Shown piece after piece: positions 15,361 to 22,950 of a stretch of DNA of 36,443 nucleotides; within the stretch, counting starts at the first letter, position 1, and the number at the start of each line of letters is the position of its first letter. The notes beneath the pieces are model-generated. The model was not told the origin of the DNA and ran no database searches. It saw only the letters and a program-made list of their open reading frames with translations. Where the stretch lies: contig JAIOAU010000026.1 of NCBI GenBank assembly GCA_019873655.1, forward strand, positions 1 to 36,443. Reading direction: 5' to 3'. Source of the DNA: Chloroflexota bacterium (lineage in GTDB: Bacteria > Chloroflexota > Anaerolineae > Anaerolineales > Villigracilaceae). The position numbers and the translations under genes are program-made.

Positions 15361-15417
15361 GGAAGAGGCCAAAAAACGGTCCGCAATCTGGAACGGGACG
15401 TGTCCAAAAGATAACAG

Positions 15418-15463
15418 AAAAAGGCAGAGACCGCCAAATATGGCGCTCTCTGCCTTTGTTTTA
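15418..15463. terminator. Bidirectional terminator between converging genes
   Basis: An 11-bp stem (AAAGGCAGAGA at 15420-15430 and its complement at 15447-15457), extended by an inner CGCC/GGCG pair, is flanked by A residues on the left and T residues on the right. It can stop both the plus-strand transporter and the minus-strand lamin-tail gene. Confidence 0.8.
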
Positions 15464-15513
15464 AACCGCAAGCGGCGGAACGGCATTCCCCCCTGCTTTT
15501 GAGACGGTTCCGC

Positions 15514-17472
15514 TCAATGCAGGAACGTCCCCCATTTATCCCCTCCCTGCAACCAGAGTCCGCCTTCCATCTGGAAGGCCGGATTCCAGACGGCCGGTCC
15601 GCTGCATTCGACGAGCAGGATGGCCGGCGGCAGGGCCAAATCGGAAAGCGGGCAGGCAGGGACCGCCGGCGAGGCGGACGGCGTCCCGAGGTCGGCGGCG
15701 GGGACGTTGGGGCGGCCGGGGGTGGGGCGGCAGGAAAAGGTCCACAGGCCGTTGCCATCCGGCAGGCGACACCAGGCGCGGTCGAAGACGGTCACCACCG
15801 TATAGTTGAAGATATCGGCCGTCTGGCCGCCGGGCCGCAGCAGGCGGACGCTGTCGCCGCCGTCGTTGAGCAGGATGCCGGTCTGGGAGCCGAAGAAGCG
15901 CATGATTTGACGCGGCTGGATGGTCACATCGGGCAGCGAAAAGGGGCTGGAGCCGCCGACGTCGTCGTCGAGTTTCCAGTTGCGCAGGTTGACGCTCTGC
16001 ATGCCGACGTTCATGATCTCGATGTATTCGTCGCCCACGTCTACGCGGCCGTCGGCGTTCCAGTCGGTGCTGGCGTGGGGCAGGAACTCGTTGATGACCA
16101 ACACGCCGGGGACGGGGGTAATGGTGCGGGTGGGCGTGCGGGTGAAGGTGGGCGTGGCCGTGCTGGTAGGAGTGTAGAGGCTGACGCCGGCGCACAGCAC
16201 CGCCGGAGCGCTGCGGTTCTGGGGCTGGGAGGGGGAGATCAAGCGGAAATCGGCGGTGTTGTCGTCGGTGTCGTAGCAACTGGTCGCCCCGCCCGGCAAG
16301 CGTTCGTAACCCTGGTCGGCGTTCTGGGTGAGGGCGGGCAGGGCCTGGCCCTCGCGGTAGGCCGTGGAGGCACATAGCCCGACCTGGTCCACCATCACAC
16401 CAGCGGCGGTGACGAGGGCCGCGCCGCCGTCGTCGGCGACGCCGCTCGAATAGGTCTGGTCGGCAATGCCGGCTATGCTGGAGGCGTTGTGGGCCAGGAG
16501 GTAGTGCTGGCCCGGATCGAGGATGACGCCTGCAGGGATGGTAGCCACGCTATAGGTGTTGACACCGCAGCCGCTCGACCGGCGCACCTGCCAGCCGCCG
16601 ATGTTGACCGCCGCGCCGGTCGGGTTGTAGAGTTCGATGAATTCGTCGTTGCCGCCGAGCGGCCCGCGGAAGCGCAATTCGCTGATGACCAGGTGAGTGG
16701 GAGCAACCGGCGTGGCCGTAAAGGTCAGGCTGGGGGTGAGGGTGTCGGTGAGGGTGGGAGTCAAGGTCTCGGTGAAGGTGGAAGTAAACGTTGGGGTAAA
16801 GGTTTCGGTGAAGGTGGCCGTCTCGGTCGCAGTGATGCTTTCGGTCGTCACTTGCATGGAACAGGGCGCCAGAGGAGCGGCCGTGTTCTGGGGCTGGGAG
16901 GGGGAGATTTTTTGGAAATCGAAAGCATTATCGTTCGTATCGAAACAACTTCCCCATTTTCGTTCATACGACTGGTCAACATTATTCTTGAATTCCTCTA
17001 AAGGCGTCCCTTCTGCGGCTAGCGTGCTCATCCCCACCTTGTCAACGATTTCTGTTCCCTTGAACAATGCCGCTCCACCATCATCGGCAAAACCGGAAGA
17101 CATCGCCAGATCCCGCGCAACGGGGCCGTTATAACCATCTGTGGCGATCAGATAATATTGACCTGGCTGCAAGATCGTTCCTGCTGGAATGGTCGCTCGC
17201 GTCGCCATGCTTCCTGTACTGCTTACAGAACGAATCAACCATCCCCCAATATCTATCGCGTTAGTTGTAGGATTGAATAATTCCACGATTTCATCCGCAG
17301 CGCCATTCGGCCCTCTGCTCCGAAATTCACTGATAACGATGTGATCTGCCGGCGTCCCCTGGCGCGCCGGGGCGGCGCGGACCGGCCCCTGGAAGAGCAT
17401 CAGCAAACTGCTCCCCAGCAAAAGCAGGACAAGCATCCAGCCGGAAACGGCGCGAGAGGGTCGAGAGGACAT
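15514..17472 (-). CDS. Secreted protein with three lamin-tail (LTD) domains
   Basis: 652 residues from the ATG at 17470-17472, chosen for the GAGGAAAAAT site before it; an in-frame TTG five codons upstream lacks one. A signal peptide ends near AAPARQ. Three lamin-tail domains follow, each with the VISEFRSRGP...DEIVELFNPT...IGGW pattern: residues ~40-200, ~260-415 and ~450-600. They are separated by low-complexity Thr-rich linkers (TETFTPTFTSTFTET and similar) likely to be extended or glycosylated. LTDs occur in secreted bacterial proteins, often with nucleases or surface structures; no catalytic domain is present here. A role in surface adhesion or scaffolding is inferred. Confidence 0.85.
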   Translation of the reverse strand: MSSRPSRAVSGWMLVLLLLGSSLLMLFQGPVRAAPARQGTPADHIVISEFRSRGPNGAADEIVELFNPTTNAIDIGGWLIRSVSSTGSMATRATIPAGTILQPGQYYLIATDGYNGPVARDLAMSSGFADDGGAALFKGTEIVDKVGMSTLAAEGTPLEEFKNNVDQSYERKWGSCFDTNDNAFDFQKISPSQPQNTAAPLAPCSMQVTTESITATETATFTETFTPTFTSTFTETLTPTLTDTLTPSLTFTATPVAPTHLVISELRFRGPLGGNDEFIELYNPTGAAVNIGGWQVRRSSGCGVNTYSVATIPAGVILDPGQHYLLAHNASSIAGIADQTYSSGVADDGGAALVTAAGVMVDQVGLCASTAYREGQALPALTQNADQGYERLPGGATSCYDTDDNTADFRLISPSQPQNRSAPAVLCAGVSLYTPTSTATPTFTRTPTRTITPVPGVLVINEFLPHASTDWNADGRVDVGDEYIEIMNVGMQSVNLRNWKLDDDVGGSSPFSLPDVTIQPRQIMRFFGSQTGILLNDGGDSVRLLRPGGQTADIFNYTVVTVFDRAWCRLPDGNGLWTFSCRPTPGRPNVPAADLGTPSASPAVPACPLSDLALPPAILLVECSGPAVWNPAFQMEGGLWLQGGDKWGTFLH

Positions 17473-17563
17473 ATTTTTCCTCGACAAACAAGAATCCGAA
17501 TTCGGCTTCGCGAGGCGCCCTCGCGGAGCAGCCTTTGCCTGGCTCCTTTCTTAAAGCCAACAA

Positions 17564-17824
17564 TCAGCGGGGATCGATGATCAATTTGATGGCGGTGCGC
17601 ACCTTGCCGTCGATTTCCACGTCCACGAACTCAGGGACGCAGACGATGTCGATGCCATCGTTCTTCAGATAGCCGGTGGCCAGCACCAACGCCTTGATTG
17701 CCTGATTGACCGCCCCTGCCCCAATGGCTTGCACTTCCGCATGTTTATGTTCGCGGATCACACCCGCGATTGCCCCAGCCACAGCGGAGGTACGGGAGGT
17801 AGCAGACACCTTAATCATCTCCAT
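17564..17824 (-). CDS. spoVS: SpoVS-family protein (Alba-like fold)
   Basis: 86 residues from the ATG at 17822-17824, preceded by GGGAG; the frame continues upstream but without family similarity. The sequence MEMIKVSATSRTSAVAGAIAG...EVQAIGAGAVNQAIKALVLA...GKVRTAIKLIIDPR follows Bacillus SpoVS closely along its whole length. SpoVS affects spore-coat assembly in Bacillus but is widespread in non-spore-formers, where it is thought to bind nucleic acid, so no sporulation is implied. It has a strong promoter containing an inverted repeat and lies next to a DnaA-box cluster. Confidence 0.93.
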   Translation of the reverse strand: MEMIKVSATSRTSAVAGAIAGVIREHKHAEVQAIGAGAVNQAIKALVLATGYLKNDGIDIVCVPEFVDVEIDGKVRTAIKLIIDPR

Positions 17825-17882
17825 GGCATTTCTCCCTCTTGAACGTTGATTGTTCGAACGGGGCAACTTGCTCTCATCACAA

Positions 17883-17911
17883 ATTGTACAGTATTTACGC
17901 TGTACTTTCAA
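17883..17911 (-). promoter_or_regulatory. spoVS promoter with inverted-repeat operator in the spacer
   Basis: On the minus strand TTGAAA (17906-17911) and TACAAT (17883-17888) are 17 bp apart. The spacer region contains a perfect inverted repeat, GTACAG (17886-17891) and CTGTAC (17900-17905), eight bases apart. A repressor bound there would cover the promoter. No regulator was identified. Confidence 0.65.
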
Positions 17912-17990
17912 GGCGCTTTTGACAGGTCGCGTAAATCCCAAAGAGTGAATTAAGAGAGTCCATTAGTATTCATAGTAGGGAGCGTGGAAA

Positions 17991-18256
17991 TGTGGAAAAC
18001 CTCCTTGCTCCCCCAGCGCTGGGGAACGGACGCGGCTTGCCCCCCAGATCTGCGGCCTGCAAGCGGCGGGCGCCGATTTGCCTTGTGGATAACGCTGGGA
18101 TGAAAATTCCGGCTTCAAAAAGCCGATTCTGCCCCTTTCCATATTTTGGCCTTCTTCTCTATATGCGGCCATATCTGGGGGCATCTGTGTAGAACAATTG
18201 CGCGCCTTTTCCACAGCGCGCCCAGTTTATCCACAGATTTTGGTCAGTTATCCACA
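17991..18256. other. Cluster of five DnaA-box-like sites (candidate origin or DnaA-controlled region)
   Basis: The non-coding stretch 17825-18303 holds five 9-mers of DnaA-box type. TTATCCACA occurs exactly at 18227-18235 and 18248-18256 (plus) and at 18084-18092 (minus). TTTTCCACA occurs at 18207-18215 (plus) and 17991-17999 (minus). The last three plus-strand sites are spaced 20 and 21 bp apart, two helical turns. AT-richer tracts lie at 17945-17975 and 18101-18175. No dnaA, dnaN, gyrB or rpmH is adjacent, so origin function is an inference. Confidence 0.55.
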
Positions 18257-18303
18257 TCTGGAACGAATAACAGACCAGGCGCTTCCCCCAAATATGGACG
18301 AGG

Positions 18304-19299
18304 CTACAGCCCCTGCTCTTTGGCCAGTCCGTCCAGGATTTCTTCGACCAGGTCGAGGAAGCCATCCAGGCTTTCCAGGCGGGCGTAGAAGCCGACCCCG
18401 GCCAGTCCGAGCGACTCGCAGACGGCCAGCCAGCGGGCCTGTTTGGGGGCCGGCAGGACGAGGGCGGCCAGCGCCCAGGTGTGCAACAGCGGCCAGAGGA
18501 TGGCGCGCCGGCTTTCGCTGGCCAGGATGGCATCGAAGGAGAGTTTGTAGTATCCCAGCCGGGCGGCGTGGATGCGCGCCTCGACCTTTGGCCGGCTGGC
18601 GGCGTCCAGGAAGGCGGCCTCCCATTCGGGCAACAGGTCCTCCAGCACGGTGCCGGTGGACATCTCGGAGCCGAGCAGGCGGAACAACTCACCCGCCAGG
18701 CCCGGCGCGCGGACGGCCTCGGCCCGCAGCGGGAATTCGAGCAGCAGACGGCGCTCGGCCAGCGGCGGCCCGTTCAGCACGGCGACAGCGTTGGCGGCGT
18801 CGGCGACTGCCTCGAGGTAGGCGAGGATGCGGGTGGGCGTCTCCTCCTGGCTGGTCTGCAGGCCGTTCCAGGCCTGGCGCGCCCGCTCGGCCAGCAGACG
18901 GGCGCGGGCCAGGACGTTCTCGGGGGCGTCGAACTTGTCGCGTACGCCGGCCTGGACGAATTCGAGGAAGTGCTGGCTTTCGTAGAGCCAGACGGGGGCG
19001 TACAACTCCGGCCCCAGGAAGGGGTCGGCGCGCAACTGACGCGGCCGGGCGTAGTCGGCGCGGCTGCGGTGGAGGATGTCAATGTGCACCTCGGCGGTCA
19101 GCGGGACGATTTCGCGCCGCGCCGCGGGTTCCTTGGCGTGGACGACGACCAGGTCGATGTCGCCGGCGCCGCCCAGCAGCGGGTCGGGGCGCAGCAGCGA
19201 GCCGGTCAGGTAGACGGCTGCCAGGTCAGGTTCGGCCAGCGCCCGCTTTTGGGCGGTCTCGCGGGCGACGCGCAGCAGAAAGTCAGGCGTGAGACGCAT
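18304..19299 (-). CDS. Nucleotidyltransferase-fold protein
   Basis: 331 residues. Residues 30-75 show the polymerase-beta-type nucleotidyltransferase signature: G33-S34 in YLTGSLLRPDP, D47 and D49 in GDIDLVVV, and a third acidic residue in AEVHIDIL (D74). The remaining ~250 residues are mainly helical with no domain I recognise. Relatives transfer nucleotides to antibiotics, proteins or RNA; the substrate here is unknown. The ATG overlaps the end of the deoxynucleoside kinase gene by 17 bp on the same strand, so the two are translationally coupled. It ends close to the DnaA-box cluster. Confidence 0.75.
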   Translation of the reverse strand: MRLTPDFLLRVARETAQKRALAEPDLAAVYLTGSLLRPDPLLGGAGDIDLVVVHAKEPAARREIVPLTAEVHIDILHRSRADYARPRQLRADPFLGPELYAPVWLYESQHFLEFVQAGVRDKFDAPENVLARARLLAERARQAWNGLQTSQEETPTRILAYLEAVADAANAVAVLNGPPLAERRLLLEFPLRAEAVRAPGLAGELFRLLGSEMSTGTVLEDLLPEWEAAFLDAASRPKVEARIHAARLGYYKLSFDAILASESRRAILWPLLHTWALAALVLPAPKQARWLAVCESLGLAGVGFYARLESLDGFLDLVEEILDGLAKEQGL

Positions 19300-19927
19300 G
19301 TCGCTCCTCCTGGGCCGGGCGGGGCAGGTCCAGCACGGCGCGGATGCGCGCCTCGATCAGGTCGAGGTGTTCGGGGTAGCGGACGAAGTCGAGCGGGTCG
19401 GTGTCGATGGTCAGGACGGGGGTGTTGTCGTAGGGCTTGGAGAAGAACTCTTCGTAGGTCTGGTTGAGGGTCTCGATGTAGGCGCGTTCCATGTTGCGCT
19501 CGTAGGAGCGGTCGCGCATGGCGATGCGCTGCATGAGGGTGTCGGTGCTGGCGCGCAGGTAAACGAGCAGATCGGGCAGGGTGATTTTTTCGGCCAGGGC
19601 CTCGTGCAACTGGCAGTAGACGGCCAGTTCGTCGTTCTTCAGGTTGATGCGGGCGAAGAGCGAGTCTTTGGCGAAGGTGTAATCCGAGATGAGCGGACGG
19701 CCGCGCGCCAGGATGGCCGGGACGGTGCGGTGCTGTTGATGGTAGCGGCTCAGGAGGAAGAAGATTTGCGTCTGAAAGGCGTAGCGTTCGCGGTCGCTGT
19801 AGAAGTCGGAGAGGAAGGGGTTTTCCTCAAAGACTTCGAGCAGGAGTTCCGCGTCGAAGCGGGGCTGGAGGAGCCGCGCCAGGGTGGTCTTGCCGACGCC
19901 GATGACGCCTTCGATGGCAATGTACAT
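19283..19927 (-). CDS. Deoxynucleoside kinase (dGK/dCK-like)
   Basis: 214 residues from the ATG at 19925-19927, preceded by GAGGG; an in-frame GTG five codons upstream is less likely. It phosphorylates deoxynucleosides for salvage in the cytosol. Motifs: P-loop EGVIGVGKTT (residues 6-15), the glutamate pair EVFEENPF, the DRS-type substrate motif (MRDRSYERNMERAY), YHQQHR, and the LVYLRAS strand. This is the bacterial deoxyadenosine/deoxyguanosine kinase layout. It is first in a two-gene operon with the nucleotidyltransferase. Hairpin-rich DNA separates it from the divergent KAP gene. Confidence 0.9.
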   Translation of the reverse strand: MYIAIEGVIGVGKTTLARLLQPRFDAELLLEVFEENPFLSDFYSDRERYAFQTQIFFLLSRYHQQHRTVPAILARGRPLISDYTFAKDSLFARINLKNDELAVYCQLHEALAEKITLPDLLVYLRASTDTLMQRIAMRDRSYERNMERAYIETLNQTYEEFFSKPYDNTPVLTIDTDPLDFVRYPEHLDLIEARIRAVLDLPRPAQEERHASHA

Positions 19928-19962
19928 GGTATCCCTCACCACAAAGTAAGTGTGTTTTGGAG

Positions 19963-20082
19963 TCCGACAACTCCAGTTGTCGGAAATCGGTTAATGCCGA
20001 AGTCCGGAGACTTCGGACTCCTGGCAACACATGAGTTAAGGATACCACAGACTTCCGAAGTCTCGAAGACTTCGGAAGTCTG
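19963..20082. repeat. Three perfect palindromes in a divergent intergenic region
   Basis: Three inverted repeats lie in a row: TCCGACAACT at 19963-19972 with its complement at 19975-19984; CCGAAGTC at 19997-20004 with its complement at 20009-20016; and a 16-bp arm at 20048-20063 with its complement at 20067-20082. The last two share the GAAGTC/GACTTC word. They look like a nested dispersed palindrome family of REP type. A TATAAT follows at 20092-20097, ahead of the KAP gene. Confidence 0.8.
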
Positions 20083-20127
20083 CAAGTCTGCTATAATGAT
20101 TTTGCAAATTCACCTCTGGAGGGCAAA

Positions 20128-22395
20128 GTGGCCGGAAAGAGACGCAAACGCTGGGAACGACCGCAGATTCTTTCGGACCTGCCGCTGCGCGAGGCGGACG
20201 AGGCCTATTTCCACTTCGACGACTTCGCCGGGACGCTGGCCCTCTTGATCGCCGACCCGAACACGCGCACGCCGCTGACGATCGGCGTCAGCGGGCCGTG
20301 GGGCTCGGGCAAGACCACCCTCCTGCGGCGGGTGAAGACCCTGCTGGAGACGCGCGACCGGGAGGGACGGCCCTTCTTCGCCAGCGAGGGGGAAACAGCC
20401 AGCGATTTCCGCGCCTGCAAGACGGTCTGGTTCGACGCCTGGAAGTACACCGACGAGGATGAACTGCTGGTGGCGCTGGTGCGCGTCATCCTGGCGGCGA
20501 TGAGGCGCGACGGCCTGTTCAACAAACTCAAGGCGGCCGCCGAAGATCCGCAGCAACCGAAATACGACCTGCTGAACCTGTTCCTCAACGCCTTCCAGTT
20601 CAAATTCGGCGGGCTGGGGGCCGAGGTGCAGGTCAAATTCGACCCGAAAAAGTTCGAGAAGGAATCCCCCTTCGTCTCGCATACCGCCTTCTTCGACTAT
20701 TTCGACGAGGCCTTCGAGCGCCTGCTGGCCCTGTGGGTGCACGGCCGGGGCGACTTCCGCAAGATCGACGAGACCCGGGGCGCGCTGGTGGTCTTCATTG
20801 ACGACCTCGACCGCTGCCTGCCGGAGAAGACCGTCCAGGTGCTGGAGGCGGTCAAACTGTTCCTCGACAAGCCCGGCTGCATCTTCCTGATCGGGGCGCA
20901 CACCCAGGTGGTGCAGGAGGCGGTGACCCGCTTCTACGCCGGCATGAGCGCCGAAACCGCCGCCGACTACCTCGAGAAGGTCATCCAGTTGCGCCTGGAA
21001 CTGCCGCCCATCCCCGAACCGCAGATGGGCGAGTTCTTCGAGGCGCAGAAGGAGGCGCGCCGCCTGCCCGCCGAGGCCTTCGAACACTGGAAGACCATCG
21101 CCGAGGGGGCCGAGCGCAATCCGCGCAAGGTCAAGACCTTCCTCAACGACCTGAACCTGGCCTGGGCGCTGCTGGTCAACTCGGGGCAGGCGCAGGGCGT
21201 GGACCGCGCCGATTTCACCCGCTGGCAGGTGCTGATGCGGGCCGCGCCCGCCTCGCTCAAGAAGCAGATCTATGAGGTCTTCGACGACCGCGACCTGCGC
21301 TTCAAATTCGTGCAGAACCTGCTCGGCTGGGCGAACGGGGACGCCAGCGCCGCCAAGGTCATCGAGGAGTTCGACTTCAGCAAGAGCCTGCGCCTGCGGC
21401 GCACGCTGAGGAAGATCGGGGATTTCGGGCCGCGCTTCAGCGCCGAGAGCCTCGAGTCGTTGATTTATTTCGTCGCCCCGCCCTCCCCGGCCGAGGCGGA
21501 AAAGGTCCCGGCCGAGGCGAAGGAAAAGCCGCGCCAGGAAGTTCTGGAAGCGCGGCGCGGCGCAAAGGAAACCGAAAAGGCCGCCCTCCCCGAAGCGCGC
21601 CTCTTCGGCGGCCTGGCCTTCCTGCCGGTGCCGGCCGGCAAGTTCCTGATGGGCTCGAGCGACGACAACCCACTCGCCTTTGAGGACGAGAAACCCCAGC
21701 ACACGGTCGAAATTCCCTACCAGTACTGGATCGGGCGGTTCCCGGTCACCAACGAACAGTTCGCCCGCTTCGTCGAAGCCAGGGGGATTGTGACGCTGGC
21801 CGAGAAAGAGGGCGGCTGGACAGGGTCGGAGTACAAAAAAGGCTACGACTGGCGTCACCCGCTCGGTCCCGAGGACAGTTTCGAGAAGAAACTCGATCAT
21901 CCGGTGGTGCAGATTAACTGGCGCGAAGCGCAGGCGTTCTGCGACTGGCTCAACCGGTCGCATGGCGCAGAACTGCCAGAAGGTTATGCCTTCCGCCTGC
22001 CGACGGAAGCCGAGTGGGAGAAGGCCGCCCGCGGCGAGTTCGGCTTCGAGTGGCCGTGGGGCAACGAGTTCGACCCGGACAAATGCAACTCGGCCGAAGG
22101 CGGCAAAGGGGACACCACGCCGGTCGGGATGTACTCGCCGGCCGGCGATTCGCCCTACGGCTGCGCCGACATGGTTGGCAACGTCTGGGAGTGGACGCAG
22201 AGCCTTTACAAGGGCTACCCCTACGACGCCGGGGACGGGCGCGAGGATTTGAAAGCCGGCGGCGCCCGCGTGGTCCGCGGCGGCTCGTTCCTCGGCATTC
22301 ATTGGTACGCCCGCTGTGCGTGCCGGGGCAGGGACAACGCTGCTCGTAGCCTCAATCGGGGGTTTCGCCTGGTGGTCGCTCCCATCTCTCTCTAA
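20128..22395 (+). CDS. KAP P-loop NTPase fused to an FGE/C-type-lectin-like domain; DGR target
   Basis: 755 residues from a GTG with a GGAGGG site. Residues ~30-460 are a KAP-family NTPase: Walker A GPWGSGKTT (56-64), Walker B VVFIDDLDR (221-229), and the AWKYTDEDELLVAL motif after it. A charged linker (~450-490) leads to a formylglycine-generating-enzyme-like domain (~490-755): GRFPVTNEQFARFV, RLPTEAEWEKAARGE, WPWGNEFDPDKC and DMVGNVWEWTQSLY. This fold is also used for ligand display. Residues 712-752 are the variable region of a diversity-generating retroelement. By analogy with DGR-targeted NTPases in multicellular bacteria, it may be a sensor that changes its binding surface, perhaps in defence. 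No membrane segment was seen. Confidence 0.9.
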   Translation: MAGKRRKRWERPQILSDLPLREADEAYFHFDDFAGTLALLIADPNTRTPLTIGVSGPWGSGKTTLLRRVKTLLETRDREGRPFFASEGETASDFRACKTVWFDAWKYTDEDELLVALVRVILAAMRRDGLFNKLKAAAEDPQQPKYDLLNLFLNAFQFKFGGLGAEVQVKFDPKKFEKESPFVSHTAFFDYFDEAFERLLALWVHGRGDFRKIDETRGALVVFIDDLDRCLPEKTVQVLEAVKLFLDKPGCIFLIGAHTQVVQEAVTRFYAGMSAETAADYLEKVIQLRLELPPIPEPQMGEFFEAQKEARRLPAEAFEHWKTIAEGAERNPRKVKTFLNDLNLAWALLVNSGQAQGVDRADFTRWQVLMRAAPASLKKQIYEVFDDRDLRFKFVQNLLGWANGDASAAKVIEEFDFSKSLRLRRTLRKIGDFGPRFSAESLESLIYFVAPPSPAEAEKVPAEAKEKPRQEVLEARRGAKETEKAALPEARLFGGLAFLPVPAGKFLMGSSDDNPLAFEDEKPQHTVEIPYQYWIGRFPVTNEQFARFVEARGIVTLAEKEGGWTGSEYKKGYDWRHPLGPEDSFEKKLDHPVVQINWREAQAFCDWLNRSHGAELPEGYAFRLPTEAEWEKAARGEFGFEWPWGNEFDPDKCNSAEGGKGDTTPVGMYSPAGDSPYGCADMVGNVWEWTQSLYKGYPYDAGDGREDLKAGGARVVRGGSFLGIHWYARCACRGRDNAARSLNRGFRLVVAPISL
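22261..22381 (+). other. DGR variable region (VR)
   Basis: The last 121 bp of the shared segment inside the KAP-FGE gene align with 22511-22634. With one clean codon-sized gap (CCT present only in the template) there are 18 substitutions and every one falls where the template has A (changed to G, T or C); all template C, G and T positions are unchanged. The invariant 3' end (GGGTTTCGCCTGGTGGTCGC) is where cDNA priming would occur. Confidence 0.93.
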
Positions 22396-22510
22396 CTCTG
22401 GACTCTGAATTTCTGGACTCTGATCTCTGGAGGGTGGGGGTCTGGGGCCTCCCCCAGCGCAAATTGTGGTAAACTGCAAGCGTGGCCGCAAGGTCACAGG
22501 GGCCGGTCAC

Positions 22511-22634
22511 AACGACCGCGTGGTCCGCGGCGGCTCGTTCCTCAACAATCATAGGAACGCCCGCTGTGCGTACCGGAACAGGAACAACCCTGATAATCGT
22601 AACCACAATCAGGGGTTTCGCCTGGTGGTCGCTC
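22511..22634 (+). other. DGR template repeat (TR)
   Basis: This 124-bp non-coding copy of the lectin-like gene end lies 115 bp past the stop codon. In the target's frame it reads as mostly Asn codons ([23 protein letters not shown]), the usual signature of a template in which AAY codons can be turned into many amino acids. Its direction matches the target gene. A GTGGCC/GGTCAC-rich segment just before it may form RNA structure. No reverse transcriptase or Avd gene follows in the window, so the enzyme must act from elsewhere or be lost. Confidence 0.92.
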
Positions 22635-22833
22635 ACGCCTCTCTGAAAAGTGTGGGACAAACTTCCATTTTGTCCTGCTGCCCCTGCCGGAAATTCTGCG
22701 CGTCGAACGCCCTGGCGCCTTAGATACGCAGACGAGGCCCTATGAGAGAGATGGCCGACCGTTGCTCCTGGCCGCGCCTCCCTTGGCCCTCTTCTTGGAG
22801 AGGGGCGAAGCGAGGCCGGGCAAATATCGAAGA

Positions 22834-22871
22834 GACCTGCCGCCTGGGATCACGAATCCCCGCGGCAGGTC
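22834..22871. terminator. Long hairpin upstream of the AbiE pair
   Basis: A 10-bp stem GACCTGCCGC (22834-22843) pairs with GCGGCAGGTC (22862-22871) and encloses a second GGGAT/ATCCC stem. The following bases (GATTTA) give only a short T-run, so termination strength is doubtful. Between the TR and this hairpin (22635-22833) I see no gene. Confidence 0.5.
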
Positions 22872-22911
22872 GATTTAATGGCGGCCGACAGTCCCGGCTT
22901 GTTTTTCCCTC

Positions 22912-22950
22912 TTGACGCATTTCTTTATACTCCATAAAATATAGAGTATA
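22912..22950 (+). promoter_or_regulatory. abiEi promoter with an inverted-repeat operator at the start codon
   Basis: TTGACG (22912-22917) and TAAAAT (22935-22940) are 17 bp apart. A perfect inverted repeat TATACTC (22926-22932) / GAGTATA (22944-22950) with an 11-bp gap brackets the -10 box and reaches the first base of the ATG at 22950. AbiEi antitoxins are known to bind inverted repeats in their own promoter, so this is the likely site of autorepression. Confidence 0.75.

Noticed and set aside
20110-22497. 795-codon open frame on the minus strand across the KAP-FGE gene and TR
   Set aside because: The plus-strand protein has clear KAP and FGE motifs; the reverse frame has none.
22466-22723. 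Small protein gene containing the Asn-rich segment
   Set aside because: The segment is the DGR template repeat; upstream codons show no start signal and the rest has no coding character.
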